A stretch of 64,000 bases of DNA, from NCBI GenBank assembly GCA_947497495.1, contig CANMGT010000005.1, forward strand, positions 124,001 to 188,000, written 5' to 3'. Numbering within the stretch: position 1 is the first letter of the stretch; each line of letters opens with the position of its first letter. A program made the position numbers and the translations under genes. The notes beneath the pieces are model-generated. The model did not search any database, had not been told where the DNA came from, and saw nothing but the letters and a program-made list of their open reading frames with translations. This stretch comes from an uncultured Lentibacter sp. (GTDB lineage: Bacteria; Pseudomonadota; Alphaproteobacteria; Rhodobacterales; Rhodobacteraceae). This document shows positions 7,412 to 17,546 of the stretch, one piece after another.

Positions 7412-9964
7412 TTAACCTTCTAAAATACGGCTGACCATTTCTGTAGTATCGCCGCTCAAGCCCTCTGTCGCAAGGATGCGCTCAAGCTCTGCTTTGATCA
7501 GGGCTTGGCGGGCTCTGTCGTAGCGCTTCCATGTCTGGAAGGCTGCGCACATGCGCGCGGTTGTCTGCGGGTTGAGGGCGTCAAGTTTGATCAGCCAGTC
7601 CGCGAGCAGCGCATAGCCGCGGCCAGAGGCCTCGTGAAAGCCTGCGTGGTTTGCGGCCAATGCGCCAAACACTGCGCGAAAGCGGTTGGGGTTTTTCATG
7701 TCAAACAGCGCATGTTGTGTCAGCTGCTCGGCGGTGTCGGTGCAGGTTTGTGGGCTGGCGAAGGCCACCTGCGCGGCAAACCACTTGTCCATCACCAGCC
7801 TGTCGTCTTTCCACTGCTCAAAGAAGGCTGCGTTTTCAAGCTGGCCTGCTTCGTCAGACAGAAGCGCATTCAGGGCGGCCATTTGCTCTGTCATGTTGTC
7901 TGCGCGGGCATATTGCGCTCGGGCCTGTGCGCCGCCATCTGTGCGCGTCAGCATGTAGAGCACACGCGTGTTGAGGGCGCGCTTGCCGGCAGCGTCAGCG
8001 TCGGGGCGATAGGGCCCTTCTACCGTGGTGTCGGCGTAGAGCCGCGGCAGGCTGTCAGCGAGGCTTTGCGCGAGGCTTTGGGCCATGGTTTCGCACGCGT
8101 CATAGATCGTCTGCGGGTCAGGCGTGTGGCCCGCGTCTTGCAGGCTTTGGGCGAGGTCATCCTGCGCGATGGGTTGCAGCACGAGGGCGCGGAAGGCGGG
8201 CTCGAGGCTGTCGTCGCGGGCCACGCGTGTCGCGGCTTCAAGGAAGGCGCTGTCGGGCGCGGCGCCTGTTGTGATCATTTCGATCAGCGATGCGCGGCGC
8301 AATTCCTGTCCTGCTTCCCATTTGTTGAACGGGTCGGTGTCATGCGCCAAAAGGAAGGCGCGCTCGGCGTTGCTGGTTTCTTTCTCCAATGTCACTGGAG
8401 CGGAAAAATCACGCAATATCGAAGGGATAGGCTTGGAAGCTAATCCATCAAATGTAAAGCTCTGTTGGCGTTTGTCCATTTCCAGAACCGTGGTTGGCAC
8501 GATCTCGTCACCGTTTGCGCCGAGCAGGCCCACGGCTATGGGAATGACCCGTGGCTTCTTCTGAGGTTGGCCGGGTGTAGGCGGTGTTTCTTGTTTAAAC
8601 GTAAGCTTGTAGCGGCCATTATTAAACTTCTCCGTCACTGTCAGGCGCGGGGTGCCTGCGGAGGTATACCAGCGTTTGAAGCGTTTGAGGCTGCGCCCTG
8701 TCACCTCTTCAAAGACTTTTAGCCAATCTTCAATGGTGGCCGCGTCGCCATCGTGGCGCGTGAAGTAAAGATCAAGCGCTTTGTAGTAGTCCTCGTCGCC
8801 CACAAGCCGCTTGAGCATACCGATCACTTCGGCGCCTTTCTCGTAGACTGTCGCGGTGTAGAAGTTGTTGATCTCCACAAAGCTGTCAGGGCGCACGGGG
8901 TGGGCCAGCGGGCCGCCGTCTTCGCGGAACTGGCGGCCGCGCAAGTCGATCACGTCGCTGATGCGCTTGACGGGGGCCGAGTGCAGATCGGCGGTGAACT
9001 GGCTGTCGCGGTAGACGGTGAGGCCCTCTTTGAGGCAGAGCTGGAACCAGTCGCGGCAGGTGATGCGGTTGCCTGTCCAGTTGTGGAAATACTCATGGGC
9101 AATGATCGCCTCGATGCGCTCGAAATTGGCGTCAGTCGAGGTTTCGGGCGAGGCCAGCACGCAAGACGAGTTGAACACGTTCAGGCCCTTGTTCTCCATC
9201 GCGCCCATGTTGAAGTCGTCCACCGCGACGATATTGAAGATGTCGAGGTCATACTCGCGGCCGTAAACCTCTTCGTCCCATGACATGGACGCTTTCAAAG
9301 CCTCCATGCCGAAGGCGCATTTGCCCTCATCGCCCGGGCGCACCCAGATGTTAAGCTCGACGTGCTTGCCGGTGTGGGTGGTGAAGCTGTCTGGATGGTT
9401 GATCAGATCACCCGCCACCAGCGCAAAGAGATAGGCGGGCTTTGGCCACGGGTCATGCCACTCGGCAAAGTCCTCGCCCTGCAAGCCTTTGTTGCCGTTG
9501 GAGAGCAGCACAGGCTCGCTGCCTTCGACACGCACTTTGAAGGTGCTCATCACATCGGGGCGGTCGGGGTAGAAGGTTATCTTGCGAAATCCCTCGGCCT
9601 CGCATTGGGTGCAATACATGCCGTTTGACATGTAGAGGCCTTCAAGCGCTGTGTTGGTTTCGGGCGAAATCTCGACTTCGGCCTCAAACACAAACGCGCC
9701 TGCCGGCACGTCGGCCTCAAGCCCGCCTTGCACCATACGAGGTTTGATCTGCTCGCCATTGATGGCGCAGGAGATGAGCCTAAGCTCTTCCCCATGCAGG
9801 AAAAACCGCTTGTCTGTTGCTTCGGGGTTGGGCGCAAAGCGGATGCGTGACAGAATCCGCGTCGTGCGCGGCGCAAGACGGAACGTCAACTCGACGCTCT
9901 CCACGATATAGCCGAAAGGCGTGTAGTCTTTGAGGTAGATCGTCTGGTGTGTGGCGTCTTGCAT
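7412..9964 (-). CDS. pepN: aminopeptidase N (M1 family)
   Basis: The 850-residue zinc aminopeptidase removes N-terminal residues from peptides in the cytoplasm. The substrate-anchoring GAMEN motif lies at residues 254-258. The zinc site HEYFH lies at 290-294 with the third ligand E313, the HEXXH-X18-E arrangement of M1 enzymes. The C-terminal half is the all-helical PepN domain. The start MQDATHQTIY at 9964 is preceded by GGAGA six bases upstream and gives the usual family length; a 42-residue extension to 10090 was rejected. It leads an operon with two hypothetical genes and is divergent from glcB. Confidence 0.97.
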   Translation of the reverse strand: MQDATHQTIYLKDYTPFGYIVESVELTFRLAPRTTRILSRIRFAPNPEATDKRFFLHGEELRLISCAINGEQIKPRMVQGGLEADVPAGAFVFEAEVEISPETNTALEGLYMSNGMYCTQCEAEGFRKITFYPDRPDVMSTFKVRVEGSEPVLLSNGNKGLQGEDFAEWHDPWPKPAYLFALVAGDLINHPDSFTTHTGKHVELNIWVRPGDEGKCAFGMEALKASMSWDEEVYGREYDLDIFNIVAVDDFNMGAMENKGLNVFNSSCVLASPETSTDANFERIEAIIAHEYFHNWTGNRITCRDWFQLCLKEGLTVYRDSQFTADLHSAPVKRISDVIDLRGRQFREDGGPLAHPVRPDSFVEINNFYTATVYEKGAEVIGMLKRLVGDEDYYKALDLYFTRHDGDAATIEDWLKVFEEVTGRSLKRFKRWYTSAGTPRLTVTEKFNNGRYKLTFKQETPPTPGQPQKKPRVIPIAVGLLGANGDEIVPTTVLEMDKRQQSFTFDGLASKPIPSILRDFSAPVTLEKETSNAERAFLLAHDTDPFNKWEAGQELRRASLIEMITTGAAPDSAFLEAATRVARDDSLEPAFRALVLQPIAQDDLAQSLQDAGHTPDPQTIYDACETMAQSLAQSLADSLPRLYADTTVEGPYRPDADAAGKRALNTRVLYMLTRTDGGAQARAQYARADNMTEQMAALNALLSDEAGQLENAAFFEQWKDDRLVMDKWFAAQVAFASPQTCTDTAEQLTQHALFDMKNPNRFRAVFGALAANHAGFHEASGRGYALLADWLIKLDALNPQTTARMCAAFQTWKRYDRARQALIKAELERILATEGLSGDTTEMVSRILEG

Positions 9965-10176
9965 GAGGCTCTCCGGTGCTGCGTTGGGGGCGACGGTAAG
10001 CAGCGCGGCGCGGGCCTTCAAGGGCTGTATTTTCTGAAATTGGGCGAAGACGGGCGCATTATTCGGGAAAATCATAAAATCTTTCGTCATACTGCGCTGT
10101 TCGGTTTTGTTGCCTATAGGAAACTTTCCTGCCAGAACTTGCGCAGCCCAGCACCAGAACAGCCAAGGAGAGAGCC
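9965..10176. promoter_or_regulatory. divergent pepN-glcB control region
   Basis: This 212-base gap must hold the promoters of both pepN and glcB. It contains a 13-base palindrome, AGGAAACTTTCCT, at 10118-10130, 47 bases before the glcB start. This could be an operator for glcB, but it matches no regulator motif I can name with certainty. The stretch TATTTTCTGAAATTGG and nearby AT-rich DNA are the only other promoter-like segments. Confidence 0.4.
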
Positions 10177-12318
10177 ATGACAGCCCGCGTTGAAAGAGCC
10201 AACCTGCAAGTAGATGCAGGGCTTGCCCGCTTTGTTGAAGAGGCCGCCTTGCCGGGCACCGGGCTTGAGGCGGATGCCTTCTGGGCCGGCTTTGCCGCGA
10301 TGCTTGCCGATCTCACCCCAAAGAACCGAGAACTCTTGGCAAAGCGCGAGGATTTGCAGGCGCAGATCGACGCCTGGCATGTGGGTAACCGCGAAAAGCC
10401 CCACGACCACGAGGCTTACAAGGCGTTTCTAGCGCAGATCGGCTATCTGCTGCCTGAGGGTGATGACTTCGAGATCACCACGCAGAATGTTGACCCCGAG
10501 ATTGCCTCGGTTCCGGGGCCGCAGCTTGTGGTGCCGATCACCAATGCGCGCTATGCGCTCAACGCCGCCAATGCGCGTTGGGGCAGCCTTTATGATACGC
10601 TTTACGGCACTGACGCAATGGGCCTGCCGCTGCCAGCGGGCGGCTATGACAAGGGCCGCGGCGCACGGGTTGTGGCGCGCGCGCGGGTATTTCTGGACGA
10701 GGCCTTTCCGATTGTCGGCACAAGCCACGCTGACGCGCGGCGCTACCATGTGCAGGGCGGCGCGCTTTTGGTTGACGACATGCCGTTGGCCAGCCCCGAG
10801 AAGTTTGTTGGCTATAAAGGCCGCGCGAAAGCGCCTGACGCTGTGCTTTTGTGCAACAACGGCTTGCACGTTGAGCTGGTCTTTGACCGTGCGCATCCGA
10901 TCGGCAGCCACGATCAGGCCTTGCTCGCGGATGTGCAGCTTGAAAGCGCGCTTTCGGCGATCATGGATTGCGAGGACTCGGTTGCCTGTGTGGACGGCGA
11001 AGACAAGACGCTGGCCTATGCCAACTGGCTTGGCCTGATGAAGGGCGACTTGGAGGAGGTTATCAGCAAAGGCGGGCGCGATGTGACGCGCCGCTTGGCG
11101 CAGGATCGTGTCTATACCGCAGCTGACGGGGGCGCGCTGACGCTCAAGGGCCGAGCGCTCATGTGGGTGCGCAATGTGGGCCACCTGATGACCAACCCCG
11201 CCATTTTGAATGCAGACGGGAGCGAAGTGTTTGAAGGCCTGATGGACGCGGCCATGACGACGCTGATTGCCATGCACGACTTGCAGCGCGACAGCGGCAA
11301 CTCGGTGCAAGGCTCTGTTTATGTTGTGAAACCCAAGATGCACGGGCCCGAAGAAGTTGCCTTCACCGACGAGATATTTGCCCGCGTTGAGGGCTTTCTT
11401 GGCCTGCCTGAGAACACTGTCAAGATCGGGATCATGGACGAGGAGCGCCGCACTTCTGTGAACCTCAAGGCCTGTATTCGCGCCGCAAAAGCGCGGGTTG
11501 CCTTTATCAACACAGGCTTTCTTGACCGCACAGGGGACGAGATCCACACCTCGATGGAGGCGGGCGCGTTCAGCCGTAAGGACTTTATCAAGCGCAAGGG
11601 CTGGATCGGCGCCTATGAGAACCTCAATGTCGACATTGGCCTTGAGTGCGGGCTGTCAGGGCGCGCGCAGATCGGCAAGGGGATGTGGGCGATGCCCGAC
11701 ATGATGGCGGCGATGCTTGAGCAGAAGGTTGAACACCCCAAATCAGGCGCGACATGTGCTTGGGTGCCGTCACCCACAGCCGCGACGCTGCATGCGCTGC
11801 ACTACCACCGCGTTGATGTTCTGGCCGTGCAGGCCAAGCTCAAGGCGGGCGGGCGGCGCGCGCATGTTGACGGGCTGCTCGACATCCCGCTGGCGACCTA
11901 CCAGAAATGGACAGAGGCGCAGGTGCTGCGCGAAGTCGAGAACAATGCGCAGGGCATTCTCGGCTATGTCGTGCGCTGGATCAACCAAGGGGTCGGGTGC
12001 TCAAAAGTGCCTGATATCAACGATATAGGACTGATGGAAGACCGCGCGACATGCCGCATTTCCGCGCAGCATGTGGCCAACTGGCTGCATCACGGCGTGG
12101 TTGACGCGCAGCAAGTTATGGCCGCGCTGCGCAAGATGGCGGCCGTTGTTGACGCGCAAAACGCGGGCGATGCGGAGTATACGCCGATGGCACCGGGCTT
12201 TGATGGCATAGCTTTTCAGGCCGCAAGCGACTTGGTGTTCAAGGGGCGCGCGCAGCCCTCTGGCTACACCGAGCCAGTGCTGCATGCGCGCCGCCTAGAG
12301 CTGAAAGCTTCGCTCTAA
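10177..12318 (+). CDS. glcB: malate synthase G
   Basis: The 713-residue enzyme condenses glyoxylate with acetyl-CoA to malate in the cytoplasm. Length and sequence fit the G isoform: [31 protein letters not shown], the long inserted domain, [18 protein letters not shown] [15 protein letters not shown], and the C-terminal segment [31 protein letters not shown] lies just before the ATG. The last codons overlap the convergent pcaB stop by four bases. No isocitrate lyase gene lies nearby, so glyoxylate may come from other sources such as glycolate or purine breakdown. Confidence 0.97.
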   Translation: MTARVERANLQVDAGLARFVEEAALPGTGLEADAFWAGFAAMLADLTPKNRELLAKREDLQAQIDAWHVGNREKPHDHEAYKAFLAQIGYLLPEGDDFEITTQNVDPEIASVPGPQLVVPITNARYALNAANARWGSLYDTLYGTDAMGLPLPAGGYDKGRGARVVARARVFLDEAFPIVGTSHADARRYHVQGGALLVDDMPLASPEKFVGYKGRAKAPDAVLLCNNGLHVELVFDRAHPIGSHDQALLADVQLESALSAIMDCEDSVACVDGEDKTLAYANWLGLMKGDLEEVISKGGRDVTRRLAQDRVYTAADGGALTLKGRALMWVRNVGHLMTNPAILNADGSEVFEGLMDAAMTTLIAMHDLQRDSGNSVQGSVYVVKPKMHGPEEVAFTDEIFARVEGFLGLPENTVKIGIMDEERRTSVNLKACIRAAKARVAFINTGFLDRTGDEIHTSMEAGAFSRKDFIKRKGWIGAYENLNVDIGLECGLSGRAQIGKGMWAMPDMMAAMLEQKVEHPKSGATCAWVPSPTAATLHALHYHRVDVLAVQAKLKAGGRRAHVDGLLDIPLATYQKWTEAQVLREVENNAQGILGYVVRWINQGVGCSKVPDINDIGLMEDRATCRISAQHVANWLHHGVVDAQQVMAALRKMAAVVDAQNAGDAEYTPMAPGFDGIAFQAASDLVFKGRAQPSGYTEPVLHARRLELKASL

Positions 12319-13643
12319 AGCGCCTGTACGGCCTTAGCAAAAGCACGGGCCACTTCGGGGGCCGCGCCGAGGGCTTCTGTGGGTGTGAAAATCTCGGCGA
12401 TCGCAAGATCAGGGTAGGCTGCAGCGGCGAGGTCTGACAGCTCTTGTCCGGTTTCGGCCACCTGTTTGCACAGCTCTTTGACGGCTTTTTGCGCTTCGGG
12501 GCGGGGCATGATTTCCGCGAGTGCAAAGCTGAGCGCTTCGGCGTAGATCAGGCCTTTTCCGGCGTTGAGCGCCGCCAGCATCGCGTCAGCGTTGGGGCTG
12601 AGGCTGCTTGAAAGCTCTTTGGCGTGGTGAAGGGCCGCACCTGCTCCAAGGATCAGCTGGGGCAGGGTGATCCACTCGGAGATCCAAGCGGCGCCGTCAC
12701 GTTGGTGGGCGTGTGCGGCGGCCGACTGTAGCGTGCTGTTGAGCCCGTTTGCCTGTGCGGCCAAGGCGCAGATCACCCCCGCTGCGACGGGGTTTTGCTT
12801 TTGCGGCATGGTGGAGGAGCCGCCGCTGTTGCCAAGCGTCACTTCGGCGATGCCCGTCATGGTCAGCTCGCTCAATTCCTGACCCATTTTTGCCAGCGCA
12901 TTGTTGAGGCGCGTGGCCCAAGCCGCGAGGCGGGTGATCGGCGTTCTGTCGCCGTGCCAGCTATGCCGCGGGTCAGCGAGACCAAGGGCATTTGCAAGGG
13001 CGGCGCGCGTTTCGGCGGCTTTCGGGCCAAGGGCGGAGGAGGTGCCCGCGGCACCCGAGAGCGACACCCAGAAACCTGCGCTGCGCATCTCGTCAGCTTC
13101 GCGGTATAGCGCCAGCAATGGCTGCCCCCAAGCGGCGGTGACAGCGCCGAAACTTGTGGGGGTGGCGTGCTGGCCCCAAGTGCGGGCTGGCATAGATGTT
13201 TCTTGATATTTATCAGAAAGTTGCGCGATGCTGAGAAGGTGTTGCTTTAGGTTCGTTTGCAGCAGGGAAACAGCCTGCTTCAACCGCAGCATCAGCGCGG
13301 TGTCGAGGATGTCTTGAGAGGTCGCGCCCCAGTGCAGATACTGCGCATGTTCCGGGGCCTCAAGCGCTTTGCGCACAGCCGCGAGAAAGGCCGGAATGCT
13401 GACGCCATTCGCGCCTGTCGCCTCGGCAAGGCCCGCCGGATCTATCTGGATTTCCATGCTCGCGCGGTGCAGGAAGGCGCCGCTTTCGGCGGGGATCAGG
13501 CCCAGCTCGCCCTGCACTTTGGCAAGCGCGCCTTCGACGATGAGCAGCGCACGCATTTCGGCGCTATCGGTGAACAGGCGCCCAAGCTCTCCGGTGGGGA
13601 AAAGCTTGGCCAGATGATGGCTTTCAAAGACAGAGGCGGCCAT
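12315..13643 (-). CDS. pcaB: 3-carboxy-cis,cis-muconate cycloisomerase
   Basis: The 442-residue protein belongs to the fumarase/aspartase superfamily. The signature loop [17 protein letters not shown] is intact, as is [18 protein letters not shown]. The PcaB assignment rests on overall similarity and on its immediate partner pcaD: the two genes overlap as TGATG at 13643. The enzyme acts in the protocatechuate branch of the beta-ketoadipate pathway. The other ring-cleavage genes (pcaGH, pcaC) are not in this window. Adenylosuccinate lyase is the main alternative in the superfamily, but the context argues against it. Confidence 0.88.
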   Translation of the reverse strand: MAASVFESHHLAKLFPTGELGRLFTDSAEMRALLIVEGALAKVQGELGLIPAESGAFLHRASMEIQIDPAGLAEATGANGVSIPAFLAAVRKALEAPEHAQYLHWGATSQDILDTALMLRLKQAVSLLQTNLKQHLLSIAQLSDKYQETSMPARTWGQHATPTSFGAVTAAWGQPLLALYREADEMRSAGFWVSLSGAAGTSSALGPKAAETRAALANALGLADPRHSWHGDRTPITRLAAWATRLNNALAKMGQELSELTMTGIAEVTLGNSGGSSTMPQKQNPVAAGVICALAAQANGLNSTLQSAAAHAHQRDGAAWISEWITLPQLILGAGAALHHAKELSSSLSPNADAMLAALNAGKGLIYAEALSFALAEIMPRPEAQKAVKELCKQVAETGQELSDLAAAAYPDLAIAEIFTPTEALGAAPEVARAFAKAVQAL

Positions 13644-14431
13644 CAGATATGCCCAATTTCGGTGAGGAATGTTGTGAGGATTTTGGCGTAGGCTTCGGGC
13701 TGCTCGACGCAGGGCAAGTGGCCCGCGCCGCGGATCAGCTCAAAGCGCGAACCGGGGATAAGATCAGCGGTTTCGCGCACCAGATCAGGCGGGGTTGAGC
13801 CGTCTTCACTGCCCGCGATCGCCATTGTTGGCAGGCGCAGGCCGGAGGTGGGCGTGATGAAGTCGGTGCCCGCAATGGCCGCGCAGCAGCCGATATAACC
13901 CTCTTGGGATTGTCGCTCCATCATATGTTGCCATGCGAGCATGTCGCTGGTCTGGCGGAAGGTTTTGGAAAACCAGCGCTCCATTGTTGGCGCGGCGAGA
14001 GCCTTGATACCGCCTGTTTCAATTGCGGCGATGCGCTCGTCCCACATGTCACGATTGCCGATTTTGGCGGCGGTGTTGGACAGCACCACGGCGCGCATAA
14101 GATCCAGCCGTTTGACGGCGAGGCCCTGCGCGATCAACCCGCCGATGGACAACCCGACAAAAACGCAATCTTTGACATTCAAGTGGTCAAGCAGTTGCTC
14201 GGCATCGCGTACCAATGTGCCCATGCCGTAAGGGGCGGGCGGGGCGTCAGAGAGGCCGTGACCGCGTTTGTCATAACGGATAATGCGCAGGTTTTCCGGC
14301 AGGTAGTGCAGAACAGGGTCCCAGAGTCGAAAGTCTGTTCCAAGCGAGTTGGCAAAGACTACAGGCGCGCCATCAGCGGGGCCATCAACGCGGTAGTGCA
14401 AGTTTATCCCATCAAGTGCAGCTATGTGCAT
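13643..14431 (-). CDS. pcaD: 3-oxoadipate enol-lactonase
   Basis: The 262-residue alpha/beta hydrolase hydrolyses beta-ketoadipate enol-lactone to beta-ketoadipate. The nucleophile elbow is GLSIGG, the oxyanion region ANSLGTDFRLWDPV is typical of PcaD, and the catalytic His is in GAGHLPCVEQP. Its stop overlaps the pcaB start by one base. It begins eight bases after the EEP-family gene, so the three are probably co-transcribed. Confidence 0.9.
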   Translation of the reverse strand: MHIAALDGINLHYRVDGPADGAPVVFANSLGTDFRLWDPVLHYLPENLRIIRYDKRGHGLSDAPPAPYGMGTLVRDAEQLLDHLNVKDCVFVGLSIGGLIAQGLAVKRLDLMRAVVLSNTAAKIGNRDMWDERIAAIETGGIKALAAPTMERWFSKTFRQTSDMLAWQHMMERQSQEGYIGCCAAIAGTDFITPTSGLRLPTMAIAGSEDGSTPPDLVRETADLIPGSRFELIRGAGHLPCVEQPEAYAKILTTFLTEIGHI

Positions 14432-14439
14432 AACTCTGA

Positions 14440-15669
14440 TTATCCTTTTGATTCAGCTCGATCTTCGCCATCTTTGATGTGCATATGTGCGATGATCTGG
14501 CCATGGTCCGACGCCAGTTTATTGTAGGGCGCCTCGGCATGCGAGCCGTCTGTGATGTGGTCGTTGAAGACCGAGAAATATTCCATTTCGCCAAGCGAGC
14601 TTTTGCTTTCAGGCAGGAAGTGTTGCGACAGAAATATCTGGTCGATGGATTCGTAAACGCCACCGAAGGCTGAGGTGTAGACCATGTCGCGCAGGGATTG
14701 GCGCACAAACAGCTTTTCGGCAGAATGCAGGCGCAAGGCCTCGACTTGCGCGGTGATTTCTTCGTGCTCTTCAACTGAATAGCGGTCGCCGTAGTTTTCG
14801 GCGTCGTGGCGCAGCATCCACTGGTAGTTCTTGAACGGCGCTTCGCCAGCGATGATCTCGGAGCTGACAGCATGTTCGCCATCGTTAAAGTCGCCCAGCA
14901 CCATGACAGGGTTGCCAGCTTTGAGCTCGGCGACAATTTCACGGCGCAGAACCCAAGCTTCGGCCATACGGCGGGTCGCGGAGCGCAGGCTGCCTAAGGC
15001 ACGCCCGACAGCGTCGTAGTTTGGCAAGTCTTCTTCGGGGGCGAAAGCCGCGCCTTTGGGGCGAATGTATTCGCCGAGCTTTGACTTGAGGTGACAGTTG
15101 AACACCGTGATCACCTGCTCGCCAACGGGCACTTTGACTTTCAAGATCGGCCTTGAGAGGCGCTTGATACGGAAAAAACCCGCTTCAGAGGCGTCAAGCC
15201 CGCGCAGGGGGGCAAAAGGGATTTCGAGAGGTTCGGGCAAATCCTGCAGCACGACGGGCGGCTCGGCAAAGCCCAAGCGCGACAGCACGGCCACACCGGG
15301 GCGGCGCTGGCCTGCTATACCTTCGTCGGCAGCGTTGGGTGCGAAGGCCAGTTCGGCGTTCTCGTAGGACTCAACGGCAAGTTTGCGGAAGATAACCCGA
15401 CGGTGGTAACGCTTTGATTTGTCAGGAATAGTTGCTGCGTTGAGCGTGCTCGCCCGGCTGTTTGCCTCGGCGATAACCGCGCCGAGGGCTTCTTCTTCAA
15501 AGATCTCCTGAAAGCAGACAATGTCTGCATCCATCGATAGCAGTTGGTCTGCCATCCAGTCTTCTTTCCAAGCATATTCCTCGGGGGTGTACTGTTGGAA
15601 CTGGTAGTATTCCTTGTCAGGCCCGATGAGGTTTTTGACGTTGAAAGATGCTATGGTGAAACGTGTCAT
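14440..15669 (-). CDS. endonuclease/exonuclease/phosphatase family protein
   Basis: The 409-residue protein has the EEP fold. The opening is TIASFNVKNLIG, the metal-binding Glu is in VCFQEIFEEEA, and the middle carries VFNCHLKSK. The catalytic VMVLGDFNDGEHAV and the C-terminal SDHGQIIAHM complete the set. The substrate (DNA, phospholipid or phosphorylated sugar) is not indicated. No signal peptide is visible. It precedes pcaD by eight bases, an unexplained pairing with aromatic catabolism. A 9-base tandem repeat lies directly upstream of the start. Confidence 0.82.
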   Translation of the reverse strand: MTRFTIASFNVKNLIGPDKEYYQFQQYTPEEYAWKEDWMADQLLSMDADIVCFQEIFEEEALGAVIAEANSRASTLNAATIPDKSKRYHRRVIFRKLAVESYENAELAFAPNAADEGIAGQRRPGVAVLSRLGFAEPPVVLQDLPEPLEIPFAPLRGLDASEAGFFRIKRLSRPILKVKVPVGEQVITVFNCHLKSKLGEYIRPKGAAFAPEEDLPNYDAVGRALGSLRSATRRMAEAWVLRREIVAELKAGNPVMVLGDFNDGEHAVSSEIIAGEAPFKNYQWMLRHDAENYGDRYSVEEHEEITAQVEALRLHSAEKLFVRQSLRDMVYTSAFGGVYESIDQIFLSQHFLPESKSSLGEMEYFSVFNDHITDGSHAEAPYNKLASDHGQIIAHMHIKDGEDRAESKG

Positions 15670-15679
15670 GGCGAAGCCT

Positions 15680-15712
15680 TTTGAGTGCTTTGAGTGCTTT
15701 GAGTGCTTTGAG
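15680..15712. repeat. 9-base tandem repeat in the leader of the EEP-family gene
   Basis: The unit TTGAGTGCT is repeated perfectly three times at 15681-15707 and continues as TTGAG in a fourth partial copy. It ends about 11 bases upstream of the ATG at 15669 on the minus strand, where a ribosome binding site would lie. Copy-number change would alter leader length by nine bases per unit. Confidence 0.8.
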
Positions 15713-15761
15713 GGCGCGAGGTTGGCGCATGGTCAGCGCTGCGCGGCGGCGTGTCAACCGA

Positions 15762-16730
15762 TCACAGCGTGGCGAGGGCCTGCGCGAAAACCTCGGCGTC
15801 AACGTTACCGCCTGTGCAAACCGCGATCAGGTTCTGCGTTGTGCTTTCGTTTGCATGAAAGAGCGCTGCCGCTAGGCCGACAGCGCCGCCAGGCTCGACC
15901 ACGATTTTGAGGCGTTGAAAGGCGAGGGCGGCGGCTTTGAGGGCTTCTTCTTCGGTCACGACAACGCCGTCGCCGCAAAGGCGGTGCATGATCGGGAAGG
16001 TCAGCGCGCCGGGGGCTGGTGTGATAATTGCGTCGCAGAGCGAGCCGGACTCGCGCGCGTTGCGTTCGATCTGGCCGGATTTGAGCGAGCGGGTGACGTC
16101 GTCAAAGCCATCGGGCTCGCAGGGACGGACTGTGAAGGCGGGCGCGTCGGCCTCAAGCGCAAGGGCGATGCCCGAGGTGAGGCCTCCTCCGCCGCAGCAG
16201 ACGAAAACATCAGCCTGTTCAATACCTTGCGCCTGTGCGTCGGCGGCTATTTCAAGCCCTGTGGTGCCTTGCCCGGCGATAACTTGGGGGTCGTCGTAGG
16301 GCTTGATCAGCGTCAGGCCGCGCGCGCTAGCGAGCTGTGCGCCGATGGCGTCGCGGTCTTCCTCGCCGCGCTGATAGAGCACAACTTCGGCGCCCAGAGC
16401 GCGGGTGTTGGCGATTTTGAGCTTTGGGGCGTCGGACGGCATGATGATCACCGCAGGCACGCCGTGCAGTTTGGCCGCGTAAGCCACGCCCTGCGCGTGG
16501 TTGCCCGACGAGAAAGCGATGACGCCGCGCGCGCGGGTTGCGGCGTCAAGCGCTGTCAGCGCCGACCATCCGCCACGAAACTTGAACGAGCCAGTGTGTT
16601 GGAGGCATTCGGCCTTCACGAACACCGGCTTGCCAGCGATTTCGTCCAGAAACGGCGAGGACAGAAGCGGCGTGCGGCGCGCGTGGCCTTCAAGGCGGGT
16701 GGCAGCGGCTCGGATCATCTCGATGTTCAT
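15762..16730 (-). CDS. PLP-dependent threonine/serine dehydratase family protein
   Basis: The 322-residue fold-type II PLP enzyme has the Schiff-base lysine in TGSFKFRGG, the phosphate-binding glycine loop CCGGGGLTSG, and the SSGNHAQGVAYAA motif. The length fits serine racemase, threonine ammonia-lyase without an ACT domain, or beta-hydroxyaspartate dehydratase; these cannot be separated by eye. It is the last gene of a three-gene operon, and its ATG overlaps the hydrolase stop by four bases. The neighbours, an alpha/beta hydrolase and a HAD-type dehalogenase, give no single pathway. Confidence 0.88.
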   Translation of the reverse strand: MNIEMIRAAATRLEGHARRTPLLSSPFLDEIAGKPVFVKAECLQHTGSFKFRGGWSALTALDAATRARGVIAFSSGNHAQGVAYAAKLHGVPAVIIMPSDAPKLKIANTRALGAEVVLYQRGEEDRDAIGAQLASARGLTLIKPYDDPQVIAGQGTTGLEIAADAQAQGIEQADVFVCCGGGGLTSGIALALEADAPAFTVRPCEPDGFDDVTRSLKSGQIERNARESGSLCDAIITPAPGALTFPIMHRLCGDGVVVTEEEALKAAALAFQRLKIVVEPGGAVGLAAALFHANESTTQNLIAVCTGGNVDAEVFAQALATL

Positions 16731-17545
16731 AGCTGTGCTGTCCAGGCGTGCAGGGCTGCGAGCGCTTCGGGCTCGTCAAGGTAGGGCACATGGCCGCGAT
16801 CAGGTACTTCGGCTGTGATCATCTCGGGGATATGCGCCTGCATCTGCGCGAAGGTTTCCGGCGTCAGCAAGTTGGAGTTCGCCCCGCGAATGGTGCAAAG
16901 CGGCAGGCCTTTGAGCAAGTCAAACAGCGGCCACATGTCCGGCAGTTCGCTGTCCAGCGCGTCAAGAATGCCTTGGCGCAGGGCAGGGTCATAGAGCAGC
17001 CCCAAGCCTTCATCGGTTTCTTCAAAGAGGCGCGAGACTTCTTCGCGAAAGCGGCTCATGGGGACGTTTTCGAAGCCTTGGGCAAGGTCAGGCCAGACGT
17101 CGAGCAGCGCCGCAAATGTCTTGTAGCTGGGCTTTTTGCCGATAACGGCCCCGATCCGCTCAAGGCCCACGCGGCTGAGTTCGGGGCCGACATCGTTCAG
17201 CGCCACGCCGAGCAAACGCTCGCGCGCTGTTGCGGCGATCGTCATCGCGATCAGCCCGCCGCGGGATGTGCCAAGGATCGCGGCTTTGGGGATGTTCAGG
17301 TGGTCGAGCAGCTCAAGCGCGTCGCGGGCCTCAACGAGCGGCGTGTAGGTTGCCGGATCGGCCCAGTCCGAGCGCCCGCGCCCGCGATAGTCGGGGCGAA
17401 TGAGGCGGAAGCCCTCAAGGTGCGGTGCGACGAAGTCAAAGTCGCGGTGGGTGCGGGTGAGCCCTGCCAGACACAGAATGGGTGTGCCTTCTCCACTGTC
17501 TTCAAAGTGAATGCGGATTTTGTCGGATGTGACGAAGTCAGGCAT
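16727..17545 (-). CDS. alpha/beta hydrolase
   Basis: The 272-residue hydrolase has the nucleophile elbow GTSRGG, an oxyanion segment ILCLAGLTRTHRDF, the strand-order motif RPDYRGRGRSDW, and the catalytic His in DRGHVPYLDEPEAL. The substrate is unknown. The gene starts one base after the HAD gene stop and its own stop overlaps the dehydratase start. The operon arrangement suggests co-expression but no shared chemistry is obvious. Confidence 0.85.
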   Translation of the reverse strand: MPDFVTSDKIRIHFEDSGEGTPILCLAGLTRTHRDFDFVAPHLEGFRLIRPDYRGRGRSDWADPATYTPLVEARDALELLDHLNIPKAAILGTSRGGLIAMTIAATARERLLGVALNDVGPELSRVGLERIGAVIGKKPSYKTFAALLDVWPDLAQGFENVPMSRFREEVSRLFEETDEGLGLLYDPALRQGILDALDSELPDMWPLFDLLKGLPLCTIRGANSNLLTPETFAQMQAHIPEMITAEVPDRGHVPYLDEPEALAALHAWTAQL

Positions 17546-17546
17546 G

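Noticed and set aside
7505..8443. A 312-residue plus-strand frame
   Set aside because: It is antisense to pepN and shows no domain or ribosome site.
10429..11547. A 372-residue open frame on the minus strand
   Set aside because: It is fully antisense to glcB, whose motifs and length are clear; high G+C gives long empty frames.
15614..15910. Plus-strand frame containing an ECFECFECF repeat
   Set aside because: The repeat is only the translation of the 9-base tandem repeat; the frame is antisense to two real genes.
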